A stretch of DNA of 64,000 nt, from contig NZ_JASTLC010000001.1 in NCBI RefSeq assembly GCF_030499575.1, positions 3,434,001 to 3,498,000 of the forward strand, given 5' to 3'. A program made the translations under genes and the position numbers. The notes beneath the pieces were generated by a model. The model was not told the DNA's origin and ran no database searches. It was given only the letters and a program-made list of their open reading frames with translations. Positions 51,772 to 59,296 of this stretch are shown piece after piece. Positions within the stretch are counted from its first letter, which is position 1. Each line of letters opens with the position of its first letter. The DNA is from Streptomyces sp. DG2A-72. Its GTDB lineage: Bacteria; Actinomycetota; Actinomycetes; Streptomycetales; Streptomycetaceae.

Positions 51772-53793
51772 CTACGCCCCGCCCGCTAGCCGCCCGGCCG
51801 CCAGTTCGTCGCCAAGATCGTGGACGAGGTCCGCACCGAGCTCGGCGGTGCGCCGCGCCAGCTGTTCGAAGGCGGCGAGCTCGCGGAACGCCTCACCGTA
51901 GCGCCGCTGTTCACGGAGCGGCACCTGGCGGACCTGCAGGCGCCGGACATCGATACGGGAGGAGCTCGTCGCGTGCGTCCCGGCCTGCCGGACATTTGCC
52001 GGGGCGCGCAGCGAACCGGCGAGGAACCAGGCGTCGAGCTGCTCGGGCTGCACTCGCACGGCGTGGAGCTGGGGCCCCAGAGCGGTCGGCGGCCCTTCGT
52101 GGACCCAAGCCGAGAACGCCCGTGCCACCCCCACCACTACGATGTCCCCGGGTTCGGCAATCACGGCCTCGCGCACCGCGGGGTCGTCGGCGGTGAGATG
52201 CCCCCTGGGTTCACCGCCCGACAGCAGATCGGGAACCGTCAGGAGCGGAATGTCCTCGGCGGACGGCACCCCGGTACGGACCGCTGCCTCCGGTGGTTGC
52301 TGACCGCCGCGTAGGGTGAGCGCCCCCGCCCGCGCCAGTTCGGCGACGGTGGTCGCCGTCGGCGAGTCCTGTGCGGAGGAGGTCAGTTCGAGCGACGCGA
52401 GCAGCCGGGCCGACTTGGTCACCCTGGCGGCCAGATCCTTGAACTCCCGCCAGGCTTCCGCCAGTCGAGGTGCGGTGTCCGCCGGGGACGGGGTGATGTG
52501 ACGTCCCGGAGTGAGGTCGACCTCGTCGTCGAGGAGCTCGATGACGGGTACGCGTCGTACGAAGGGAGAAACCTCGGCCGGATCCGTCCGCCCGACGGCC
52601 TCGCGCACGAAGTCGCCGATCGCCATCCAGTCGGGGGCCCACTCGCGGCCCGGGTCGCGGGGAAAGCGGGACACGCCGTCGGCCACCAGCAGGTGGCCTC
52701 CCGTATGTAGCTCCTCACCTGGTACGGGCGCCCGCAGCACCCACAGGTGCAGGGAGACACTGTGCGGCGCGGCGCAGCCCGGCGGCAGCGCGACGACGGC
52801 CTTCAACTGGCCGGTGCGCAGCAGCGACCCGCGGATGCGCCGACCCGCTTTACGCGCCGCCACGGCGGGGGGCAGCAGCAGCACGGCCGCGCCGCCGGGC
52901 CGCAGCCCGGCCAGACAGTGCTGGACCCAGGCGAGTTCGGGTTCGGTGCGCGGCGGCAGCCCGTGGCTCCAGCGGGCGTCCGTGGCCAACTCCTCGTATC
53001 CCCAGTCCCGTTCGTTGAACGGCGGGTTGCACAGGACGATGTCGGCGGGGATGCCGGCGAACGGGTCGTCGCGCAGCGAGTCCCCTTCGCGTACGTCGAT
53101 GTGCGCGGGCTCTGTCCCCGACAGCTCCCCGGCGAGGCACAGACGGGCTTCGGCGAGTGCCGCGAGTACGGGATCACGGTCGCCGCCCAGCAGGGTCGGC
53201 GCCTCACCGCCTGCCGTCTTGACCGCCTCGGTCGCGGCCATCAGGAGATGGCCGGTGCCACACGCGGGGTCCATCACCGTGACGCCGCCGTCGACGGCCG
53301 CGACGCGGGTGGCGAGCTCCGCCATAAGCTCGGCCAGCGGCTCGGGTGTCGTGGCGATCTGGCGCACATGGACGTCCAGCCAGCGCCGCAGCAGAAAGGC
53401 GAAGGTCTCCGAGCGTCCTTCGCGCCACCCGAGGTCTACAGCCCGCTCGATCAGCGCCGCCACCTCTTCGGGGAACGCGGACTCACCTGCCGCGCGCCGA
53501 CGGGCGAGCCTCCTGCCCACCTCCGCGACCGCCGCCCCCGTCTCGTCGCGTCCGCCGAGCGCCTCGAAGCGGGGCCAGAGCCATTCCCGCTCGGCGGACT
53601 TCTTGAGCTTCTTGTTGTCGCGCAGCCAGTTCTCGATGTCGGTGAGGGAGAACTGGGGATTGACATCCGTGCCGGCGATCCGGGTGGGGAACGACGGATG
53701 ACGCCGCCGCCAGTTGCTGACGGCGGCCCGCCCGACGCCCGCGAGACGAGCGATTTCCGCCAGAGACACAGGTACGGCACCGGGCGTGGACAT
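51772..53793 (-). CDS. N6-adenine DNA methyltransferase with helix-turn-helix and specificity-like C terminus
   Basis: A 673-residue protein with three parts. First, an N-terminal helix-turn-helix (VSLAEIARLAGVGRAAVSNW). Then a type I HsdM-like methylase domain with DPACGTGHLLMAATEA near 178 and CNPPFNERDW near 257 (the NPPF catalytic motif). Last, a C-terminal half resembling an HsdS target-recognition domain (PLLTVPDLLSGG, PGDIVVVGV, RRLQVRQVPLREQRRYGEAF). A single-chain modification enzyme of this type would methylate adenine for self-recognition or regulation. No endonuclease subunit is adjacent; nearby candidates are the RelE-UvrD protein or the convergent kinase's partners. ATG at 53793 preferred over an upstream frame start. 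Confidence 0.85.
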   Translation of the reverse strand: MSTPGAVPVSLAEIARLAGVGRAAVSNWRRRHPSFPTRIAGTDVNPQFSLTDIENWLRDNKKLKKSAEREWLWPRFEALGGRDETGAAVAEVGRRLARRRAAGESAFPEEVAALIERAVDLGWREGRSETFAFLLRRWLDVHVRQIATTPEPLAELMAELATRVAAVDGGVTVMDPACGTGHLLMAATEAVKTAGGEAPTLLGGDRDPVLAALAEARLCLAGELSGTEPAHIDVREGDSLRDDPFAGIPADIVLCNPPFNERDWGYEELATDARWSHGLPPRTEPELAWVQHCLAGLRPGGAAVLLLPPAVAARKAGRRIRGSLLRTGQLKAVVALPPGCAAPHSVSLHLWVLRAPVPGEELHTGGHLLVADGVSRFPRDPGREWAPDWMAIGDFVREAVGRTDPAEVSPFVRRVPVIELLDDEVDLTPGRHITPSPADTAPRLAEAWREFKDLAARVTKSARLLASLELTSSAQDSPTATTVAELARAGALTLRGGQQPPEAAVRTGVPSAEDIPLLTVPDLLSGGEPRGHLTADDPAVREAVIAEPGDIVVVGVARAFSAWVHEGPPTALGPQLHAVRVQPEQLDAWFLAGSLRAPANVRQAGTHATSSSRIDVRRLQVRQVPLREQRRYGEAFRELAAFEQLARRTAELGADLVHDLGDELAAGRLAGGA

Positions 53794-53950
53794 CTGGACT
53801 CCCTGGACGTTTCTCAATGACTGCGGACACTCCCCCACCTACGGGCGCGTGTTCAAGCCACTTTCCCCTCCCGCGCGTCCGGCAGACTACTACGGCAAGA
53901 CGCGAGCATTGACATTGTTCACAGGCCGACCGCAGGTATCGCCTTTCCCG

Positions 53951-56101
53951 CTATCTCACCCCGTCGAGGAAGATGCTCGGCCGCCCGCTGTACGACATGT
54001 ACAGCGCCTCTCTCGCCCGAGTGCTCGCCACGAACAGCAGGCACCGTTCCGCCGCGAGGTCCGTCGCGTTCTGCAGGGGATCGACGTCGGCCGGCGTCAC
54101 CGCCGGCGAGAACGGGAACGCCGACGCAGTCACCCCGGCTACGGCCACACAGCGGAACTCAAGGCCCTTCAGACTGTGCAGACTCGACACCCGCACCCCG
54201 GCCGCGTCGTCGGACTCCCCGTCCTTGACCCGCACCACGGGCAGCCCGGCCTGAGCCAGCCGGTCGCCGATCCGCGCGGTCTGCGTGTGGAACCGGGCAC
54301 ACACCGCGATCTCGGACGGCGCGACCCCGGCCGCCACCCACGCGCCCACCGTGCGCACGACGGCATCGGCCTCGGCCGCCTCCGTCCCGTGCCCTTCGCA
54401 CACGGGCCGCTCCCCGTGCAGCAGGGACCGGTAGCCGGAGAGCGAATCCGGCGCGTCACCGGTCAGGTCCGCCACGGGCTCCCCGTCGAGCAGCGCCCGC
54501 GACCAGCGCAGAATCTCCTCCGTGGAACGGTAGTTGAGGCGCAGCCGCGCACCACGCCCCGCGACGGAGACTCCGAGGGAGCGCAGTGAGACCCGGGAGT
54601 CGTAGATCCGCTGGTGCGGGTCGCCGGTGAGGAACAGGTCGTCGGGCCCCTCCGGCACCAGGGCCCGCAGCAGCCGCCACTGGGCGGGGTGCAGGTCCTG
54701 CGCCTCGTCCACCACCACATGGTCGTACGAGGGACCCTCGCCCGGCCTTTCCTTCAGCAGCCGGGCGGCCCGGGCGCACAACTGCAGCCAGGTGCAGGCA
54801 CGGTCGCGGGCGAGTTCCTCCTCGAACTGCGCCATCGCCTGCCAGAGCCGCGGACGCTGCCCGGCCGCAAGTTTGCTGCCGCACCCACGCCGAAGACACT
54901 TCTCGTACTCCTCGCGGGTGCGCAGGTCCTGGGCGAGCAGCACATGCCGGTATTCCTGGGCCAGGAAGGCGTCGGTCCACGGCAGTTCGAGCCTGTGGGC
55001 CAGACGCTGCCAGCGCCGCCGCTCGTCCTTGTCGCCGAGGACGCTCCCCGGGTTCCCGTGCAGCTCCCGCACGATGCGGTGCGCGGTGGCGTCGACCGTG
55101 GTGACGGTGACCCGGTCGAGGAGCGCCTGGTCGTGGTCGAGGAGCAGGGCGAGCCCGGAGCGCAAGGATCGGGCGAGCGCGCCGGGGTACGTGGTCAGCA
55201 GGACGCGGGTGTCCGGTGAGCGACCCAGCAGATGCTTGACGCGGTGCAGGGCGACCACGGTCTTGCCGGTGCCGGGGCCGCCGGTGACCTGGGCGGGGCC
55301 CGCGTACGCGGGCCGGTAAGCCACCCGCCGCTGAGTCGGGTGCAGGAAGATCCGCCACGCGTCGAAGGGCTTGGCGAGAATGTCGGCGAGCTCCTCGGGC
55401 CCGGTGACAAGGGCGATCCGGCTGCGCGTACGACTGACGGCGGCGGCCAGCCCGCCCAGCTTCTCCTCGGACTCGTCGCCGATTACCGTCTGCCGCGCAG
55501 CGACGAGGTCACGGTAGATGTCGTCGGGGTCGAACCCTTCCGCAAGCAGCCACAGCGCCTCGAACTGGTCCTCGGGCATCAGCGACCCGAACGCCTCCAA
55601 CTGCGCCTTGCCGGTGATGACGCGGGCGGCACGCAGCGTGACGTCGTCGACGCCGAGCTGCCGCAGCACGGTGTCCGACCAGCCGGCGAACAAGAGCTTC
55701 GGCGCGGCCTCGACCTCCTGGGCGAAGAGCGGGGTGACCTGCTCCATGGCGGTGAGATCACGCACTTCGAGACAGCGGGTGACCGCGTTGACGGAGTACA
55801 GCCGCCGCTTGGCCCAGGAGTACGCCTTGTCGTGCGAGACCACATGGACGAAGACGAACACGTCACTGCCGTCGTCGGGCGCGAGCAGCACGATGCGCTG
55901 TCCGTCGTCGACCCGGATGGTGCGCATGCGCGAATCGCGGGAGCCGACCACGGATTCCAGGTGCAGGCCCTTGTCCGCGTGCAGTTGGTGGACCGTCAGC
56001 TGCTGGAACTTCGCCATCGCCTTGTGCACGCGGGCGCGGGACGGCTTGTCGAGCCGGTCGACACCCTCCCAGAAGGTGTTGGTGATCGCGATCTGCGGCA
56101 T
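53951..56101 (-). CDS. RelE/ParE-like toxin domain fused to UvrD/Rep helicase
   Basis: A 716-residue fusion. Residues 1-100 (QIAITNTFWEGVDRLDKPSR, then KGLHLESV, RTIRVDDGQRIVLL, and VFVHVVSHDKAYSWAKRR) resemble a RelE/ParE-fold toxin. A helical linker follows, then an SF1A helicase: GGPGTGKTVVALHR near 276, VVVDEAQDLHPAQW near 465, GDPHQRIYD, LNYRST near 524, SLKGLEFRCV and STRAREAL near 695. AGGAAGGCGAGG precedes the ATG at 56101, favouring it over an upstream TTG. It is divergent from the GNAT-PIN gene across a strong inverted repeat. Possibly a nucleic-acid-damage-responsive effector; the toxin part's RNase residues are not certain. Confidence 0.85.
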   Translation of the reverse strand: MPQIAITNTFWEGVDRLDKPSRARVHKAMAKFQQLTVHQLHADKGLHLESVVGSRDSRMRTIRVDDGQRIVLLAPDDGSDVFVFVHVVSHDKAYSWAKRRLYSVNAVTRCLEVRDLTAMEQVTPLFAQEVEAAPKLLFAGWSDTVLRQLGVDDVTLRAARVITGKAQLEAFGSLMPEDQFEALWLLAEGFDPDDIYRDLVAARQTVIGDESEEKLGGLAAAVSRTRSRIALVTGPEELADILAKPFDAWRIFLHPTQRRVAYRPAYAGPAQVTGGPGTGKTVVALHRVKHLLGRSPDTRVLLTTYPGALARSLRSGLALLLDHDQALLDRVTVTTVDATAHRIVRELHGNPGSVLGDKDERRRWQRLAHRLELPWTDAFLAQEYRHVLLAQDLRTREEYEKCLRRGCGSKLAAGQRPRLWQAMAQFEEELARDRACTWLQLCARAARLLKERPGEGPSYDHVVVDEAQDLHPAQWRLLRALVPEGPDDLFLTGDPHQRIYDSRVSLRSLGVSVAGRGARLRLNYRSTEEILRWSRALLDGEPVADLTGDAPDSLSGYRSLLHGERPVCEGHGTEAAEADAVVRTVGAWVAAGVAPSEIAVCARFHTQTARIGDRLAQAGLPVVRVKDGESDDAAGVRVSSLHSLKGLEFRCVAVAGVTASAFPFSPAVTPADVDPLQNATDLAAERCLLFVASTRAREALYMSYSGRPSIFLDGVR

Positions 56102-56161
56102 ACACGCCTCGCCTTCCTGCGCCAAGCCCTACTACAACAGCAAGCATTGACTGAGTTTACA

Positions 56162-56195
56162 ATTGATCGGGTCGGTGCGACCCCATCTGATCAAT
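56162..56195. promoter_or_regulatory. Nested dyad between divergent RelE-UvrD and GNAT-PIN genes
   Basis: Outer arms ATTGATC (56162-56168) and GATCAAT (56189-56195) enclose an inner hairpin GGGTCG-GTG-CGACCC (56169-56183). A TTGACT-like -35 occurs just left (56146-56151). The dyad is central in the divergent region, so a shared operator is likely; an RNA hairpin in a leader is the alternative. Confidence 0.6.
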
Positions 56196-56275
56196 CCATG
56201 GTCCGCAGGGGGCTCCGCTTGGCAAGATTCACCTGGGACGTTGATCGGCCGGACAAGTGGCCACGGAGGGGGAAC

Positions 56276-58333
56276 ATGGCGATCGAGGTGCTGCCGGTGT
56301 CCGGGGAGGGGTCGGAGCTGATGGGCCCGGTCATCGCCCTGGGCGACAGGTACACGAGGTATCTGGGCCTGCTCACGCCGCCCGCGTACCACAAGCACGC
56401 CGAGGACGGCGGCCTGTTGGCGGCCGTGGAAGACGGGGAAGTCGTCGGCTACGCGCTCTTCGGGCTCCCGAAACGGAATCTCCATGTGCGCCTCGCCCAC
56501 TTGTGCGTGGCAGAGGAGCACCGGAAGAAGGGAGTCGCACACCGACTGATCGATGCCATACGGGAGCGACACGCGCACCGACTCGGGATCCGGGCCAAGT
56601 GCCGTCGTGACTACGGCCTCAGCGGCATGTGGACGGGCCTCGGCTTCGTCCCCAAGGGCGAGAGCGTGGGCCGGGGCAAGGACAGAGAGGTCCTGGACAC
56701 CTGGTGGCTAGACCTCGGCCATGAGGACCTGTTCACCGAGGCCCAGAGCGATGCCCTACTCGTGGTGACCGTCGACCACAGCGTCTTCGCCGGGCTCCGC
56801 GGCGCGGGGTCGGAGCGAGCCGTGAAGGAGTCGCGGGCCCTCGAAGCGGGATGGCTCGCCGACCTGATCGAACTCGCCTTCACTCCACAGCTGCTGCACG
56901 CCGTACGCGACGTGGAGAAGGCGAGAGAGCGGCAGCATCAGCGCACCGGATTGGCCGAGCTGCGCTCGCTGTCCCCTGACACCGCCGCGGTTTCGGCCCG
57001 TTTGGCGGAGTTGGTCGCGGCCGTAGGGAAAGGGTCGCCCGGCGCACCCCTCACCGATGCACAGCGCGCCCGCCTGCGGTACGTGGCCGAGACATCCTGC
57101 GCCGGCCTTCAGGTACTGGTGACACGCGACCCCGAACTTGCCGCCCTGGCCGACATCGCCTGGGACGTGGCACGCGTCAAGGTCGTCTCGCCAGCCGTGG
57201 TCACCCTGCATGTGGATGAACTGCGCCAGGCCCAGGTATACCGACCGGCCGATCTGATGGGTACCGCCTTTTCCGCCGAGACGGTCGCACCAGGCAGCGA
57301 AGGTGAGCTGGTCGCCTTCTTCGACCAGGCCGACGGCGACAGGGGTTCCGCCTTCGCGGAGCGACTGAAGCGCCTCGCCAGGGACGGTGTGCTGTGGCAC
57401 AGGGGACTGCTCCGGGACGGAGCGGGGCGCCCCGTGGCTCTGAATGTCTGGGCCATGGACGGCCGCACACTCAACGTCGCCTTCCTGCGTACGGCCTCAC
57501 ATCCCCTGGAGGAGACACTCGCGAGGCAATTGCTCTTCATGCTGAAGAAGCTCGCCCGGGAGAGAGGTGCACAGGCGGTCCGCATCTCGGATCCGTATAT
57601 GTCCGCGGCAGCCAAGGCGGCAGCCGGCATCGACGGCTTCCTCGCCGATGAGACCGGCTTCACGGCGGTCCTCGTCGATGTGTGCGGCTCCGCCGACACC
57701 GTATCCGCGGCGGCAGCCGAGATCGGGAGCCGCCTGGGGCGGGTGATGCCGGCCCTGGATTCCCGCGTGCCGCCCGAGATCGCGAGCGTGGCCGAGCGGG
57801 TGTGGTGGCCGGTGAAGCTCATCGATTCGACCCTGCCGTCCTTCATCGCACCCATCAAGCCCCGTTGGTCGACGGAGCTGTTCGACATTCCGGCCATGTT
57901 GGTACCTCGCGCCGATGTGCTCGGCATCAGCCGTGAGCACGTCTACTACCGGTCGTCCGGACGCAGGGGAGAGACGACCCCTGCCCGGATCCTCTGGTAT
58001 GTCAGCGGGGGCGGCTCCGGGCAGCAGGGAAAGATGGTGATCGGCTGCTCACGCCTGGACGAAGTGATCGTCGACGAACCTGACACCCTCTTCTCGAAAT
58101 TCGAACACCTGGGCGTATATGGTCGTGCCGACGTGCGCGCGACAGCCGACAACTCAGGGAAGGTCATGGCCTTGAGGTTCTCCGACACGGAGATCTTTCC
58201 TGTACAGGTGACGCATTCCCGGTTGACCGCGTTGGCCGCGAAGCTGCGGCTACCGTTGTCACTGATGTCGCTGTCAAAGATCAGCAACGCGCTGTTCCAG
58301 GCTGTTTATGAAGAGGGGCACCGAACGACGTGA
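56276..58333 (+). CDS. GNAT acetyltransferase - PIN-like - PUA/EVE-like fusion protein
   Basis: A 685-residue multidomain protein. Residues 1-150 are a GNAT domain (VRLAHLCVAEEHRKKGVAHR near 70-90 is motif A for acetyl-CoA). About 160-300 looks like a PIN nuclease, with VDHSVFAGL holding the first Asp near 165, a central acidic helix, and VTRDPELAALADIAW near 281. From about 310 to 510 there is a second acyltransferase- or PIN-associated part. The C-terminal 160 residues (FIAPIKPRWSTELFDIPAML, then REHVYYRSSGRRG and ILWYVSGG) resemble a PUA/EVE/ASCH-like RNA-binding fold. ATG at 56276 follows GGAGGGGG. The stop overlaps the ASCH gene (GTGA). Confidence 0.65.
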   Translation: MAIEVLPVSGEGSELMGPVIALGDRYTRYLGLLTPPAYHKHAEDGGLLAAVEDGEVVGYALFGLPKRNLHVRLAHLCVAEEHRKKGVAHRLIDAIRERHAHRLGIRAKCRRDYGLSGMWTGLGFVPKGESVGRGKDREVLDTWWLDLGHEDLFTEAQSDALLVVTVDHSVFAGLRGAGSERAVKESRALEAGWLADLIELAFTPQLLHAVRDVEKARERQHQRTGLAELRSLSPDTAAVSARLAELVAAVGKGSPGAPLTDAQRARLRYVAETSCAGLQVLVTRDPELAALADIAWDVARVKVVSPAVVTLHVDELRQAQVYRPADLMGTAFSAETVAPGSEGELVAFFDQADGDRGSAFAERLKRLARDGVLWHRGLLRDGAGRPVALNVWAMDGRTLNVAFLRTASHPLEETLARQLLFMLKKLARERGAQAVRISDPYMSAAAKAAAGIDGFLADETGFTAVLVDVCGSADTVSAAAAEIGSRLGRVMPALDSRVPPEIASVAERVWWPVKLIDSTLPSFIAPIKPRWSTELFDIPAMLVPRADVLGISREHVYYRSSGRRGETTPARILWYVSGGGSGQQGKMVIGCSRLDEVIVDEPDTLFSKFEHLGVYGRADVRATADNSGKVMALRFSDTEIFPVQVTHSRLTALAAKLRLPLSLMSLSKISNALFQAVYEEGHRTT

Positions 58334-58809
58334 ACGATCCGGAGCGCGCGATGCTGCTGTCCGTCCACCCTCGGTTCGCCACGGCGATCCTGGCCGGGAC
58401 GAAGACGGTGGAGGTCCGCCGCCAGCGCGTCGCCGCCCCGCCCGGGACTCCGGTCCTCCTCTACGCGACCGCCCCCACCATGGCCATCGTGGGCCTCGCG
58501 CGCATCGCCTCGGTGCGGGTGGCCTCGCCCCGCGAGGTCTGGTCCGCCAGCCGGACGAAGGCCGGAATCAGCCGACGCGAGTACGACGAGTACATGAGCG
58601 GAGCACTCCAGGCGAGCGGGCTTTCGCTAGAAGCGCCCGTGACCCTCGAAGTGCCGGTGCCGCTGGCGGCCCTGCGGGCTTCCGGGTCGTTCCATCCACC
58701 ACAGAGCTACCGGTATTTGACGGGAGAGGACCTGCGGAAGGTGGCGGTGGCCGCGCCGGACGGTGGCGCGGCCCTGCGTGACACGCTGGGCGAACTCGTT
58801 CGGGTCTGA
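58330..58809 (+). CDS. ASCH-domain protein coupled to the GNAT-PIN gene
   Basis: A 159-residue protein of the ASCH/PUA-like superfamily: LLSVHPRFATAILAGTKTVE followed by VRRQRVAAPPGTPVLLYATA is the typical ASCH opening, with the barrel continuing through IVGLARIASVRVASP and ending near SYRYLTGEDLRKV. ASCH domains bind RNA or modified nucleobases. The GTG start overlaps the previous stop by four bases, so the two are made together and probably work together. It is convergent with the frameshifted HATPase gene. Confidence 0.88.
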   Translation: MNDPERAMLLSVHPRFATAILAGTKTVEVRRQRVAAPPGTPVLLYATAPTMAIVGLARIASVRVASPREVWSASRTKAGISRREYDEYMSGALQASGLSLEAPVTLEVPVPLAALRASGSFHPPQSYRYLTGEDLRKVAVAAPDGGAALRDTLGELVRV

Positions 58810-58843
58810 GTGGTCCAGGGGCGGCGGGACGCGGGCCACTGAC

Positions 58844-59247
58844 TTACCGGCGACACACGGCCCACACCGTTTGACGCCTGGGTGGTGCGGGCGCACGCCC
58901 CAGTCGTCGGCGAGGGCCTCGACGAGGAACAGACCTCGCCCCGATTCGCCGACGCCGCCGGGGTGTTGTGGCGTCGGCCACCTGTCGCCGCGGGCGTCGG
59001 TGACATCGATCCGCAGTTCGCCCGCGCCCAGGCGGACGTCGAGGCGGGCCTCGCGACCGCGTACCCGGCCGTGCAGAGCTGCGTTCTCGGTCAGTTCGGC
59101 GATGAGGAAGGCGGCCGTGGTGGCGAGGGCGGCGCGTGTGTTGAGGTCGCCGCCGACCGCGCCGCCATCCGTGTACGGGACTCGAAGGAGCACGACGGCC
59201 CCCAGCTCGCGTTCGCGCCTGACGCCTGGACCGGGTTCGTCGCACAT
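58844..59247 (-). pseudogene. Anti-sigma-type ATP-binding protein (HATPase_c_2), C-terminal frameshift
   Basis: Residues TAAFLIAELTENAALHGRV (N box), LRIDVTDARGDRWP (G1-type box) and GRGLFLVEALADDWGV (G2 box) identify the GHKL kinase-like ATPases that bind sigma or anti-sigma partners in Streptomyces. After HHPGVK, restoring one A in GTCAAACGG would give VWAVCRR and a stop at 58844. Without it the frame runs on to 58627, into the opposite ASCH gene. The expected stop leaves a 34-bp convergent gap, which supports a one-base deletion or a sequence error. Confidence 0.7.
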
Positions 59248-59296
59248 GCCGGGCGGGTCCGGTCCAACTGACTATCTCCGCCCGCGAGTTCCGTGC

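Noticed and set aside
56162-56195. Rho-independent terminator
   Set aside because: No U tract, and the dyad is in a divergent promoter region where no transcript ends.
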